NCBI GenBank assembly: GCA_022827625.1
Contig: JAJEIE010000027.1
Coordinates: 238,827-302,826 of the forward strand
DNA from: Candidatus Poribacteria bacterium
Lineage (GTDB): Bacteria; Poribacteria; WGA-4E; WGA-3G
Length of the DNA stretch: 64,000 bases
Direction: 5' to 3'
Of the stretch, positions 9,283-18,173 are shown in pieces (position 1 is the stretch's first letter; each line of letters starts with the position of its first letter). Under the pieces are notes generated by a model. The model had not been told where the DNA came from. It searched no databases and saw nothing but the letters and a program-made list of their open reading frames with translations. The position numbers and the translations under genes were made by a program.

Positions 9283-12200
9283 ATGAAAAACTTAATGACA
9301 CGAAAAATCGTCCTCGGCATGCTGATGACGCTTGTGCTGGCGTTCAGCGTGCAGGATATCGCGGAGGCTGTTGATGAACCCACTTTTACCCAGACTGAGG
9401 CTAATATTGTTACCCTCCGCACGCCCGGGAGCGCGGCTACAGTGGGTGGACTTGCGTCGTTGACACTTGATGATCCTGCCAGGATAGAAAGCGTTAGTAT
9501 TAGCGGAAGTTCCGGTATTATCATTACAGCAGGAAGCGGGGTCGGTAAAAGCAGTGTGACTTACACAGAGGTTGATACTGATCTCACCGACACTACTAAT
9601 GGTAGTATAACCGGAGGCGATGTAGCTATCACTTTTACATCTGTAGGCAGGAAGACAGTTACAATCAGCGGGACAGACAATGATAGTAATGGCGATGGCA
9701 CTTTGGGGGACAGGAAAAATTGGAGTTTTCAGTACATCTATTACGTGTCTGAACCGGCTACCAGTCGATCAACAACTGTCAGTTTTACAGGTGTGGGCAG
9801 CAAAGGATATAAATATCCGTACTGGCCAGGTGTTGCTGAAAAAGTTCATAGTGCAAGTGGAAACTATTCTGTTACTTACGATCCCGTTGCCAGTCTTGAT
9901 ATACATCTTTCTACCACTGATAAAAGATACTTAACAGGCACTGGTGATGCCGTTGATGGTATTGTTGATCTACCAAGCGGCGGGATCGTATCAAGTGCCT
10001 TTAATGTCCATCTGAAGACAACACTTACAGGTACTCAGACAATAACTGCTACACTTGGCGGGACTGGTGTGGCAACAAAAGCTGTTTATATCAATGGAAG
10101 CGGTGGATCCCCAACGTTGGAATTAACAGGAGTGTTTAATACAAATGCAGCGACTAAGGCTTCATCAGGGGATCCTGGCGCGAATATTGCAGATGCTATT
10201 ACAGCTACGGTAGAGGATGGTGGTGGTAATGGTATCGCTGGAATTTTAGTGCGGTTTGACGTCCGCGATAGAAGTCACGCTGGAGGCACCTTGGTGTTTC
10301 CCGCTACTACTACTCCTGCTGGCACTTTAGTTGGACCTAATAACCGAGTACAGTTAGATACCAATGGGACCCCAATAGGGACTGGTGCTGACAAGACGCT
10401 CTATGTCCAAACTGCTGAAACAACCGGGACCGCTACGCTTAACTTCCTTCTCGGCACTGCTGGAGAACAGGAAATTACTGTTACAGCTATAGGCCAGACG
10501 GAAAAGGTTAGTGCGTTTACGGCTGCCGCCACGTCCGGATTGCGGTTGATTAGAGACGATATTCGACAGCGTGGTAGCGTGTACGATCTATATGTGCGTG
10601 TAGAGGATGACGGTAGTCGAGTAGGTGCTGGATACGATGTCGAATTCTTCACAAGTCAAGGAGATTTGACAAATACACCTGACACCGGTGCCGATGCCGC
10701 CACTTCAACTTCAGTGACGGAAAACACCGATGCACAGGGCATAGCTCATGTCATTTACGATCCGGGGGACCGTTCAGGTACTCTGATAGTTATCGCGAGG
10801 ATTCGCGATGACGCTGATGATACCAGCCCAGACGGGGCATTTGTTGATGACTTAACCCTTAACGTCAGCGGTGGCACCGTAACACCGCCGCGCCGAGACC
10901 CCGATCCAGTGCGCACCGAGGCTGCCCTCTCGTTCAACTTAGGAACTTCCATTAGAGGTAGCGAAGGGGACGAAATCACGATTGAAGCACGCGCAACCGA
11001 TCGAGATGGATTCAGAGTGCCGCAAGTGCCTGTCTCGTTTACGATTAGCGATTCCGACGTAGGAAGCCTCTCGGTTTCATCCGGTAATACTAATAGCAAC
11101 GGGGTCGCGCGGACAGTCCTCACACTCGGGGATGAGGATGGCACGATCACGGCAACGGCTAACGGTTATACGAATGCACAGGCGAGTATCACGATTGAAC
11201 CGGCACCCGCTGGCTTAGAGGTAGCTTCAGGAAGTGGACAGACGGGGACACCCGGTTCTACACTCTCCTCACCCTTCGTGGTTCGGTTTGAGGATACGGA
11301 AGGCAACCCGATTTCAGGCGCGCAGGTCACCTTTACAGTCGAAACCGGGGGCGGATCGCTCTCGCGTTCAACGGATACCACGGATTCAGACGGTGAGGCA
11401 GAGACAACCCTTACACTCGGCAGCGTTGGCATGCGGAACACTGTTCGCGCAAGTGTTGATTCTGCGGCGTACCCGGGTATCTCTTCCATTACCTTTACTG
11501 CGGAGGCAGCGCGCGGTCCCGAGGCAGTCGTCATCGCCGGTGGCGACAGGCAAATCGGACAGATCGGGCAACTCCTTGACGAAGACCTCAGCGTTCAGGT
11601 CGTGGATGGAAACGACGACGGTGTCTCCGGTATCCTCGTCCGGTTCCGAATTTCGGAAGGCAGAGGACGACTTGCCCGCAATAGCGCACGAACGGATAAC
11701 AACGGCTATGCAGAGATCGGGTTCACACCGACTGCTCATGGGGAGACAGTTGTTGAAGCATACTCAACAGGACTCACTTCAGCGTTCTTTACGATTACCA
11801 CGGGTGAACCGCCTGACGATATCCTAAAGGTCTCAGGAGACAATCAGAGCGGTAGCCCCGGCAGCCGACTTGCGAACCCGTTTGTTGTTGAAGTCGTTGA
11901 TGAAAACGACGACCCGGTTTCGGATGTTACAATAACATTTGCCGTCACTGCCGGGGGCGGCTCCTTGTCTGTTACGAGTGTGACGACCAACGGCACCGGA
12001 CGTGCCCAGACCTATCTGAGACTCGGTGATGATATCGGGGAAAACACCGTCGTCGCCAGCGTCTCAGGGCTTTCTGACAGAGTCACTTTCACAGCCAGAA
12101 CAGGCGCAGAGGTGCTTGTGAGTGCCGCACAACGTCCACCGATGTACTGGATTAGCAGAACAGAGGGGAAACTTCACCGTCTCGTTGATGCGGAAGTCGA

Positions 12201-13578
12201 GAATCTCGCACCGAATATTGATGGCATCCTGAGTCTTACCGTTGATACCCAAAACGAATTGCTCTACTGGACGCGCCAAACCGCTAAGAACAAGAGTGCG
12301 ATCCAACGCGCTGGTCTCAACGGCAGGGGTGTGATAACACTACAGACATCTCTGACGCTGATGACGAGTATTGCTGTGGATAGCACGGGGACGACGCTCT
12401 ACTGGGCGGATATTCTTGGAAAGATCAAGAGTCGTCCGGTTCAGGGGAACAAGGTCACCCTCTTGGCGCAAAATCTATCGTCTCCGACGGGTCTCGTCTG
12501 GGCAAACGAGTATCTGTATTGGGGTGAAGCTACGGGACAGATCCGTCGGATGAACCTGCGTAACAACCGTCGGACGATCGAGACGATTACGACGAGTTCG
12601 GGTGAACCCGTGAGTCTTGCGGTGCATAGCGGTCGCGTCTACTGGACGGAGATTTCAGGGAATGTGAGCCAACTCAACCGCGTGAACACCAACGGCACAG
12701 GTGTTGAGGCTTTAAAGACGTTAACAGGTAGCCGACGCGTTTGGCTTGACGTAGACGGTTCGGATTCGAAGATTTACCTGACGCGTCTGACGAAGCTGGA
12801 ACGTCGGAGTCTGTCGGGTAAATCAGCGAAGACGCTTGTGGAGAGTCTCCAGAGTCCTGGGAGTCTCGTCTTGGGTGGCACGTTGCAGGCAGGTCCCCCT
12901 GTCGTCAGTCAGCCGTCCCAGCCAACGCAACCGCCAACACAGACGACCTACTCGATGTATGACATCAACGAGGACGGGGCAATCAACAACACCGATATGC
13001 GGCTGGTTGCAGCGGATATCAATAAGAGCGGCGACGCGATCACCAACCGGCGCGCAGATGTTGACGGTTCTGGCACGGTTGATGTGACCGACCTGATCCT
13101 CGTCTTGGGTAACCTTGACGCTGATGTTGCTGCACCGGCGATTGATGTCGATTTGAAAGCAATGGATGTCGATTTTGATCGCGTTCAGGAACAGGTCGAG
13201 GTGTTACTTGCATCGAGGGACAGGTCGATTGCAGCGCAGCGTGCGTTGTTGTATCTCCAACACCTGTTGGCATCGGCACGTCCGGATGAGACGGTGTTAT
13301 TAGCGAACTATCCGAATCCGTTTAACCCGGAGACATGGATCCCGTATCACTTAGCCGAAAGCACGGATGTGCGTGTGAACATCTACGATGCACAAGGTGT
13401 CTTGGTGCGTGTGTTGCCCCTTGGTCATCAGACGGCGGGTTACTACACGTCTCGGAGTCGTGCGGCGTATTGGGATGGTCTGAATGCCCTGGGTGAACGG
13501 GTTGCGAGTGGTATCTATTTCTACCAGTTGCAGACCGACACCGTATCGCCGATGCGGAAGATGGTTATTTTGAAATAG
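9283..13578 (+). CDS. Secreted multidomain protein: Big_1 repeats, YWTD propeller, dockerin, FlgD-like C-terminus
   Basis: 1431-aa exported protein. Residues 1-29 are a signal peptide with a cleavage site after AEA. Residues about 50-530 contain immunoglobulin-like beta domains. Residues about 545-940 hold four bacterial Ig-like (Big_1, invasin-type) repeats with the recurring pattern 'GxxxPGSxLxxPFVVxxxDxxGNPxSG...TFxVxxGGGSLS'. Residues about 950-1195 are a YWTD (LDL-receptor type) beta-propeller with MYWISR, LYWTRQ, LYWADI, LYWGEA and VYWTEI. Residues 1224-1278 are a dockerin-like pair of calcium loops (DINEDGAINNTD and DVDGSGTVDVTD). Residues 1340-1431 form a FlgD-like/type-IX-like C-terminal domain with PNPFNPETWIPYHL. 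It looks like a surface or matrix protein. No strong Shine-Dalgarno; ATG at 9283 begins the signal peptide. Confidence 0.88.
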   Translation: MKNLMTRKIVLGMLMTLVLAFSVQDIAEAVDEPTFTQTEANIVTLRTPGSAATVGGLASLTLDDPARIESVSISGSSGIIITAGSGVGKSSVTYTEVDTDLTDTTNGSITGGDVAITFTSVGRKTVTISGTDNDSNGDGTLGDRKNWSFQYIYYVSEPATSRSTTVSFTGVGSKGYKYPYWPGVAEKVHSASGNYSVTYDPVASLDIHLSTTDKRYLTGTGDAVDGIVDLPSGGIVSSAFNVHLKTTLTGTQTITATLGGTGVATKAVYINGSGGSPTLELTGVFNTNAATKASSGDPGANIADAITATVEDGGGNGIAGILVRFDVRDRSHAGGTLVFPATTTPAGTLVGPNNRVQLDTNGTPIGTGADKTLYVQTAETTGTATLNFLLGTAGEQEITVTAIGQTEKVSAFTAAATSGLRLIRDDIRQRGSVYDLYVRVEDDGSRVGAGYDVEFFTSQGDLTNTPDTGADAATSTSVTENTDAQGIAHVIYDPGDRSGTLIVIARIRDDADDTSPDGAFVDDLTLNVSGGTVTPPRRDPDPVRTEAALSFNLGTSIRGSEGDEITIEARATDRDGFRVPQVPVSFTISDSDVGSLSVSSGNTNSNGVARTVLTLGDEDGTITATANGYTNAQASITIEPAPAGLEVASGSGQTGTPGSTLSSPFVVRFEDTEGNPISGAQVTFTVETGGGSLSRSTDTTDSDGEAETTLTLGSVGMRNTVRASVDSAAYPGISSITFTAEAARGPEAVVIAGGDRQIGQIGQLLDEDLSVQVVDGNDDGVSGILVRFRISEGRGRLARNSARTDNNGYAEIGFTPTAHGETVVEAYSTGLTSAFFTITTGEPPDDILKVSGDNQSGSPGSRLANPFVVEVVDENDDPVSDVTITFAVTAGGGSLSVTSVTTNGTGRAQTYLRLGDDIGENTVVASVSGLSDRVTFTARTGAEVLVSAAQRPPMYWISRTEGKLHRLVDAEVENLAPNIDGILSLTVDTQNELLYWTRQTAKNKSAIQRAGLNGRGVITLQTSLTLMTSIAVDSTGTTLYWADILGKIKSRPVQGNKVTLLAQNLSSPTGLVWANEYLYWGEATGQIRRMNLRNNRRTIETITTSSGEPVSLAVHSGRVYWTEISGNVSQLNRVNTNGTGVEALKTLTGSRRVWLDVDGSDSKIYLTRLTKLERRSLSGKSAKTLVESLQSPGSLVLGGTLQAGPPVVSQPSQPTQPPTQTTYSMYDINEDGAINNTDMRLVAADINKSGDAITNRRADVDGSGTVDVTDLILVLGNLDADVAAPAIDVDLKAMDVDFDRVQEQVEVLLASRDRSIAAQRALLYLQHLLASARPDETVLLANYPNPFNPETWIPYHLAESTDVRVNIYDAQGVLVRVLPLGHQTAGYYTSRSRAAYWDGLNALGERVASGIYFYQLQTDTVSPMRKMVILK

Positions 13579-13584
13579 TAATTT

Positions 13585-13661
13585 GCTGACCGCGTACCGC
13601 TGACCGCGAACCGCGTGTTACGATTCGCGGTGTACGGTTCGCGGTTCGCGATACGCGATTC
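13585..13661. repeat. Heptanucleotide repeat array (11 units in register)
   Basis: Eleven consecutive 7-nt units in strict register, of the types GCTGACC, GCGTACC, GCGAACC, GCGGTTC and GCGATTC. The same words occur inside the UPF0182 gene at 5691-5718 and 5791-5825. Confidence 0.8.
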
Positions 13662-13670
13662 GCAATGAAA

Positions 13671-13706
13671 AAAAAGGCGCGGTCTTTTGGGGCCGCGCCT
13701 TTTTTT
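13671..13706 (+). terminator. Rho-independent terminator of the secreted protein gene
   Basis: 7-bp GC stem GGCGCGG (13676-13682)/CCGCGCC (13693-13699) is flanked by A5 upstream and T7 downstream, so it could also work on the other strand. The next promoter begins 2 nt later. Confidence 0.88.
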
Positions 13707-13707
13707 C

Positions 13708-13736
13708 TTGACCTCCCCGAAAAAATCTGCTATACT
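13708..13736 (+). promoter_or_regulatory. Promoter of the redoxin-cytochrome-PHM gene
   Basis: TTGACC (13708-13713) and TATACT (13731-13736), 17 nt apart, followed by AGGAGG at 13761-13766 and ATG at 13773. This layout excludes the longer frame that begins at 13665 inside the terminator. Confidence 0.7.
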
Positions 13737-13772
13737 TTAACCCGTAAAAAATCAACCCACAGGAGGACATCT

Positions 13773-15596
13773 ATGAAACCCTATCTATTTATACTTTTAC
13801 TGACCCTCACGCTCGTGTCCGCAACGCACGCAGCGTCTGAATATACTATCACAAACAAACACCGCGTCATCGAAGAGACGACCCTAAACGAGAACACCGT
13901 CCCCGTCGGCACAAAATTGCCTGCCCTCAGTTTCACGACACTCAACGGGAAGACCTATAACTTAGATATACTCACCAAACAGGGTCCCGTCGTCATCACG
14001 TTCCTCGCCACCGAATGTCCCGTCGCACAACGTTATACGATACGCCTGAAACGCCTCCATGCCGAATTCCCGACACACACCTTCATTGCCGTCTATCCCA
14101 ACGAAAACGATTCCGTAGACGAGGTGAAGGCACACGTGGCTAAGTCGGAATACACTTTCTACATTGTGAAAGATACGACGGGTAGCCTTGCACGTACCTT
14201 CGGCGCAACAATGACGCCGCAGACGTTCGTTGTTGATACGACGCGCACGCTACAATACCGCGGTGCGATTGACGATAACCGCTACGAGACGCGTGTCAAA
14301 CACCACTATCTCCAAGATGCGCTCATCGCAACGCGCGATGGAACACCTGTCCCCGTTCAAGAGACGGCTTCATTCGGATGTACAATTCACTTCCCAGAAA
14401 CCGCGCTCCCCGACGAGGTCACCTATAGCGAACACATCGCGCCGATCCTCCAAAAACAGTGCCAAGCCTGCCACCGTCAAGGTGAAGTCGCTCCGTTCAC
14501 ACTCGTTGACTACAGCGATGCGAAAGCGTGGGCGACGGAAATTGCGGCGTATACACAGGCACGGCTCATGCCGCCGTGGAAACCGGCACCTGGCTACGGG
14601 AACTTCAAGAACGAACGCCGTCTCACGGATACCGAGATTGAGATGATCGCATACTGGGTCGAATCCGGCGCACCCGCAGGCGACCTTGATGCTGTGCCAC
14701 CTGCTCCCGAATTCCACGACGATTGGGCACTTGGTGAACCCGACTGGATCGCTGAAATGCCGGTTGAATACGAGATTGAACCGGAAGGCGAAGATGAGTA
14801 TCGGCAGTTCATCATACCTACGAACTTCGAGACGGATATGTACATTCAAGCCGTTGACGTACAACCCGGCAACCGCAAGACCGTACACCACGTCATCCCC
14901 TATCTTGACGTGAACGGCGAAGCCCGTAAACTGGATGCACAGGATCCGAAACCCGGCTATGTTACAGAAGGCACAGGTCCCGGATTCGATAGTGTTGGAT
15001 CCCTCGGCGGTTGGGCACCAGGTATTTCACCGATGGTCTTGCCTGAAGGGGTCGGCTATCTCTTACCGAAGGGTGCCGACATCGTTATGCAAGTCCACTA
15101 CTACCGCACGGGACACCTCGAACGCGACCGTACGCGCTTAGGGTTATATTTCTCTAAAACCGAGAACACGACGAAACTCCGCATCGGTGATGCGACTAAC
15201 AGCAAGTTCGTGGTGCCACCGGGTGCGGATTGGTATGCCGTTCAGGCGCACGAGGACTTCAAGCGGGATGTCTATCTACTGGCGACGATGCCCCACATGC
15301 ATCTCATTGGGCGCGATATGCGTCTCGTTGCGACGACACCTGAAGGTATCCGGTACGACCTTATCTGGATTCAGGATTGGGATTTCAACTGGCAGGACAT
15401 CTATCACTATCAGGAGCCGTTATTTTTACCCGCTGGCACGCGTGTTGATTTAGTGGCGCATTTCGATAACTCGGCAGCGAATCCGGCGAACCCACACGAC
15501 CCACCTGTTCCGGTCGGTTGGGGTGAGAAAACGACGGATGAGATGTGTATTGGGTTTCTGTATTATGTGAAGGCGAGTGAGTTTTCGCCAAAATAG
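13773..15596 (+). CDS. Secreted redoxin - cytochrome c - PHM-like fusion protein
   Basis: 607-aa exported protein. Residues 1-21 are a signal peptide. Residues 44-190 form a thioredoxin-like AhpC/TSA-redoxin domain with a single active-site cysteine (ATECPVAQ, Cys82) and no resolving CxxC. Residues 218-300 form a cytochrome c-like domain with haem motif CQACH (230-234) and MPPW as possible distal region. Residues 315-607 resemble copper type II monooxygenases (peptidylglycine monooxygenase fold), with His-His at 372-373, MQVHYY (His442) and MPHMH (508/510). Such fusions are known from planctomycete-like genomes; the substrate is unknown. It probably acts in the periplasm or outside the cell as a copper/haem redox enzyme. 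Start at 13773 is fixed by AGGAGG and the promoter. Confidence 0.85.
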   Translation: MKPYLFILLLTLTLVSATHAASEYTITNKHRVIEETTLNENTVPVGTKLPALSFTTLNGKTYNLDILTKQGPVVITFLATECPVAQRYTIRLKRLHAEFPTHTFIAVYPNENDSVDEVKAHVAKSEYTFYIVKDTTGSLARTFGATMTPQTFVVDTTRTLQYRGAIDDNRYETRVKHHYLQDALIATRDGTPVPVQETASFGCTIHFPETALPDEVTYSEHIAPILQKQCQACHRQGEVAPFTLVDYSDAKAWATEIAAYTQARLMPPWKPAPGYGNFKNERRLTDTEIEMIAYWVESGAPAGDLDAVPPAPEFHDDWALGEPDWIAEMPVEYEIEPEGEDEYRQFIIPTNFETDMYIQAVDVQPGNRKTVHHVIPYLDVNGEARKLDAQDPKPGYVTEGTGPGFDSVGSLGGWAPGISPMVLPEGVGYLLPKGADIVMQVHYYRTGHLERDRTRLGLYFSKTENTTKLRIGDATNSKFVVPPGADWYAVQAHEDFKRDVYLLATMPHMHLIGRDMRLVATTPEGIRYDLIWIQDWDFNWQDIYHYQEPLFLPAGTRVDLVAHFDNSAANPANPHDPPVPVGWGEKTTDEMCIGFLYYVKASEFSPK

Positions 15597-15617
15597 GTTG
15601 TTGGTACTTGGTACTTA

Positions 15618-15723
15618 GTTGTAAGTTAAGAGCCGTCTAGCAATCTACCTCAGTTTGGAGTACTCCAGAAAGAGGTGAATTGTTACATAGGAATCTCTTA
15701 ACTTATAACTTATAACTTATAAC
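15618..15723. repeat. Inverted repeat and heptad run in the gap between convergent genes
   Basis: A 15-nt arm at 15618-15632 pairs with 15695-15709 (one mismatch) across about 60 nt. The second arm continues into three TTATAAC heptads up to 15723. No T-tract terminator is seen. The gap lies between two convergent genes. Confidence 0.55.
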
Positions 15724-15730
15724 CACTATC

Positions 15731-16966
15731 TCACAACAACGAAGCCACCGTAACCTTCTCCAAGCGTTCCCGTTGGGATTCCCGTAGATCGCCGAGGACA
15801 CGCTCACGCGCCTCAGACGATACATCCAGTGCGGGATGTCCGAATGTGTTACCTTCCACAGCGTCCACAACTTGCTGCAACGTAATCGCCGCTAACCCGC
15901 GTGCAGGCAGAAATCCGATCGTATCGCCGTCCACCTCGTAGATCAACTGTGCCGCCTTAAACCGTTCGAGACACTGGTCTACAACGTCTTCAGAAATACC
16001 CGAAAGCGAGGCGATTTGCTCCGGTGGACACGCCCCGCGCCCCTTAGAGAAATGTTCTGCTATAATCAGAAACAACAGAATCACATCCGAAGCGGTGAGG
16101 TAGGTGCCGGGCACGGATCCGAACTGCTCCCGCGGGAGCCGCGTCGGATAGAAATGTTGCGCCGAATTCGAGACCTCCGCACCTAACAAGACGACCACCC
16201 ACGCCACATAGGTCCAGATAGCGAATACGACGAGCATCGCCAGCGCACCGTAAATATCGCTGTAGTTCTGCCACACCACTTCCAAGTACTGTCCGAACGC
16301 CAATCGTGCAATCTGGAACAGCGTCCCTGCAACGAAGGTCCCGAGCAGTGCAGCACTCCACTTGACAAACGTGTTCGGCATCGCAATGTACATCAAGAAA
16401 AATACGCAATAGACCAATACCCACGGGAACACATGTGCGAAGACCCAGTTCGTCGCTGTCGAAAAGAACAACCAAATCAAGAGCGGGCCGACGGATAACA
16501 ATGTATAGAAAACTGCGTATTTCTGGAACGCTTGCACAATCGGCAATCGGCGCCGCGCCCCCCAGATGTCGTTGAAGTGCTGCTCTACAGACATGAAGAG
16601 CAGCGTTGAGGCCACAAGGAACAGGAGGAACCCACCGACCCCGAGTCCCCCAAGATTTCTGTTGGCAAATCCTGAGAGTTCTGATACAATTTCCGCGGCA
16701 GCATAGCGTGGCAGAAAATTGTCACGTAGTGCAACGATTAGCGGTGAGTTGTCGTCTTCGACGATCCCGAAAGTTTTTAACAGGAACAGCGCGACAGCGG
16801 ATAACGGTACAAGACACAAAAGGGTGTTAAACGCCAGCGACGATGCTTGCTGCAAACATTTGTGCCCTATGAATTTGTGCCACACAGTCGCCGCCAGGTG
16901 CAAAGTAGATTTACGGGCACCGGTGACATATCCCACATATTTTTCGGAAAGGTTGTTTGTAACCAT
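15731..16966 (-). CDS. YihY/BrkB-family membrane protein
   Basis: 411-aa inner-membrane protein of the YihY/UPF0761 family, once mislabelled ribonuclease BN. Six hydrophobic segments cover residues about 45-290, with the family-typical QASSLAFNTLLCLVPLSAV near the start and IYGALAMLVVFAIWTYVAWVVVLLGAE at the end. Residues about 300-411 form a soluble tail that looks like a winged-helix domain (EQIASLSGISEDVVDQCLERFKAAQLI), an addition seen in some family members. The function of the family is not settled. The start at 16966 leaves only 4 nt to the divergent gene at 16971, so its promoter must lie inside that gene or the true start is further in. Confidence 0.85.
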   Translation of the reverse strand: MVTNNLSEKYVGYVTGARKSTLHLAATVWHKFIGHKCLQQASSLAFNTLLCLVPLSAVALFLLKTFGIVEDDNSPLIVALRDNFLPRYAAAEIVSELSGFANRNLGGLGVGGFLLFLVASTLLFMSVEQHFNDIWGARRRLPIVQAFQKYAVFYTLLSVGPLLIWLFFSTATNWVFAHVFPWVLVYCVFFLMYIAMPNTFVKWSAALLGTFVAGTLFQIARLAFGQYLEVVWQNYSDIYGALAMLVVFAIWTYVAWVVVLLGAEVSNSAQHFYPTRLPREQFGSVPGTYLTASDVILLFLIIAEHFSKGRGACPPEQIASLSGISEDVVDQCLERFKAAQLIYEVDGDTIGFLPARGLAAITLQQVVDAVEGNTFGHPALDVSSEARERVLGDLRESQRERLEKVTVASLL

Positions 16967-16970
16967 ATTT

Positions 16971-17672
16971 ATGACAGACTCGAAACTCGACCTGATTTCG
17001 CGCCTGAAGGGCGCGTTCAGGCAGAACCGGCTGCTTTCCCTCCTTGTCGGATGTCCTAACCCCGCTCCCCGCTGGAACCGGTGTGTGAAACGCCTCCTCC
17101 GGGAACTTCAGGGTGATGCGAGAATCTTGGACCTCGGTGCCGGCAGACAGCGACGGGCACCAAATGTCATTAACCTTGACATCGAACCGACCCCGGAAAT
17201 AGACCTCATCGGCGATGGGCATTCTCTCCCGTTCAAAGATAATACCTTCGACGCTGTGATCTCTGAAGCCGTGCTTGAGCACGTCCACTCACCGAACCGC
17301 GTTGTTCAAGAGATACACCGTGTGCTGAAACCCGGCGGTTACATCTGCGTCGCTGTCCCGTTTCTACAGGGTTACCACGCCTCCCCGCACGATTACCAGC
17401 GCTGGACAGTCTCTGGGATCGTCCAGCTCTGCGCCGCCTTCACCGAGATCGAAAGTGGTGCCTGTGCAGGCCCGACTGCGTCCTTACACTGGATTTTCCG
17501 GGAATACGTTGGACTTTTCTTCTCTTTTGGGAGTCTACTCCTTGCGAAAGCCATCTCGCTGCTTGTTGGATGGCTAACGTTCCCGTTATTGCTCTTAGAT
17601 GGATTGTTGTGTTTACACAAAGATGCCGGCATTTTAGCGTCGGCAGTCTACTTTTTCGGGAAAAAATTGTGA
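16971..17672 (+). CDS. SAM-dependent methyltransferase (class I)
   Basis: 233-aa protein with a class I methyltransferase core. Motif I is ARILDLGAGRQRRAP (about 45-59), the acidic residue is in VINLDIEP, motif II/III is SLPFKDNTFDAVISEAVLEHV and the post-motif is LKPGGYICVAVPFLQGYHASP. The last 60 residues are hydrophobic, so it may be membrane-associated. The YHASPHDYQRWT segment is typical of methyltransferases linked to cell-envelope glycan genes, but the substrate is unknown. The open frame reaches back to 16719 through the opposite gene; I take ATG 16971 because the domain begins after it. No clear Shine-Dalgarno is present. Confidence 0.78.
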   Translation: MTDSKLDLISRLKGAFRQNRLLSLLVGCPNPAPRWNRCVKRLLRELQGDARILDLGAGRQRRAPNVINLDIEPTPEIDLIGDGHSLPFKDNTFDAVISEAVLEHVHSPNRVVQEIHRVLKPGGYICVAVPFLQGYHASPHDYQRWTVSGIVQLCAAFTEIESGACAGPTASLHWIFREYVGLFFSFGSLLLAKAISLLVGWLTFPLLLLDGLLCLHKDAGILASAVYFFGKKL

Positions 17673-17716
17673 ATCCGTGCTATCCTTGATTTAGATAGCG
17701 AGGGTGAGGTGCCCGA

Positions 17717-18163
17717 TTAGTTTCCGTTTTGCGAGGGGGGTGGCTCATTGAAGGGAATACCTTTCGCTTCAGCATCAAGGCGACGGTTGTTCCAAGCGGC
17801 TATCTCTTGATATGCTTCCGTGCGTCCTTGTTCAAGTCCTTGCTCAAGTCCTTGCTCAAGTCCTTCCGCCTTCGCATCCGCGGTTATTTGGGCATCGTAC
17901 TTCTCTATTTGGCGTTTCATCAGGTTCCAAAATAACATCAGTAGTGAACCTCCTACATCCAGTAAGAAAGTCAGAAAGAAGGCGGCGGGGATAGCAGCAC
18001 CTATATCGGCAACTATAAGTCGCACACGTTGTGAGAACGTACTTACGGTAGCCGGTGGCGCGGTGAAAAGATAACCGATGACCGTGAGCAGGAAAATAAT
18101 AGCGTTCCCCAATCCAATGTTTTGTGCAAAACTGAAGAGCGAGGGCCGCTGCTTTTCCTCCAC
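17717..18163 (-). CDS. Membrane protein with EQG repeats and conserved C-terminal tail, paralogue 2
   Basis: 148-aa protein with two or three membrane segments (about residues 18-34 and 50-82). A short basic region, three EQG repeats (GLEQGLEQGLEQGR) and the tail WNNRRLDAEAKGIPFNEPPPS follow. The repeat and tail match the protein at 8247-8681, while the membrane part is only loosely alike. It is the last gene of a probable operon with the dsRNA-binding protein (10-nt gap) and rpsU. Function unknown. Confidence 0.75.
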   Translation of the reverse strand: MEEKQRPSLFSFAQNIGLGNAIIFLLTVIGYLFTAPPATVSTFSQRVRLIVADIGAAIPAAFFLTFLLDVGGSLLMLFWNLMKRQIEKYDAQITADAKAEGLEQGLEQGLEQGRTEAYQEIAAWNNRRLDAEAKGIPFNEPPPSQNGN

Positions 18164-18173
18164 GGAATGCTCC

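Noticed and set aside
13665-13772. 36-residue N-terminal extension of the redoxin-cytochrome protein
   Set aside because: It begins inside a terminator and runs across the promoter; the true start has AGGAGG and a signal peptide.
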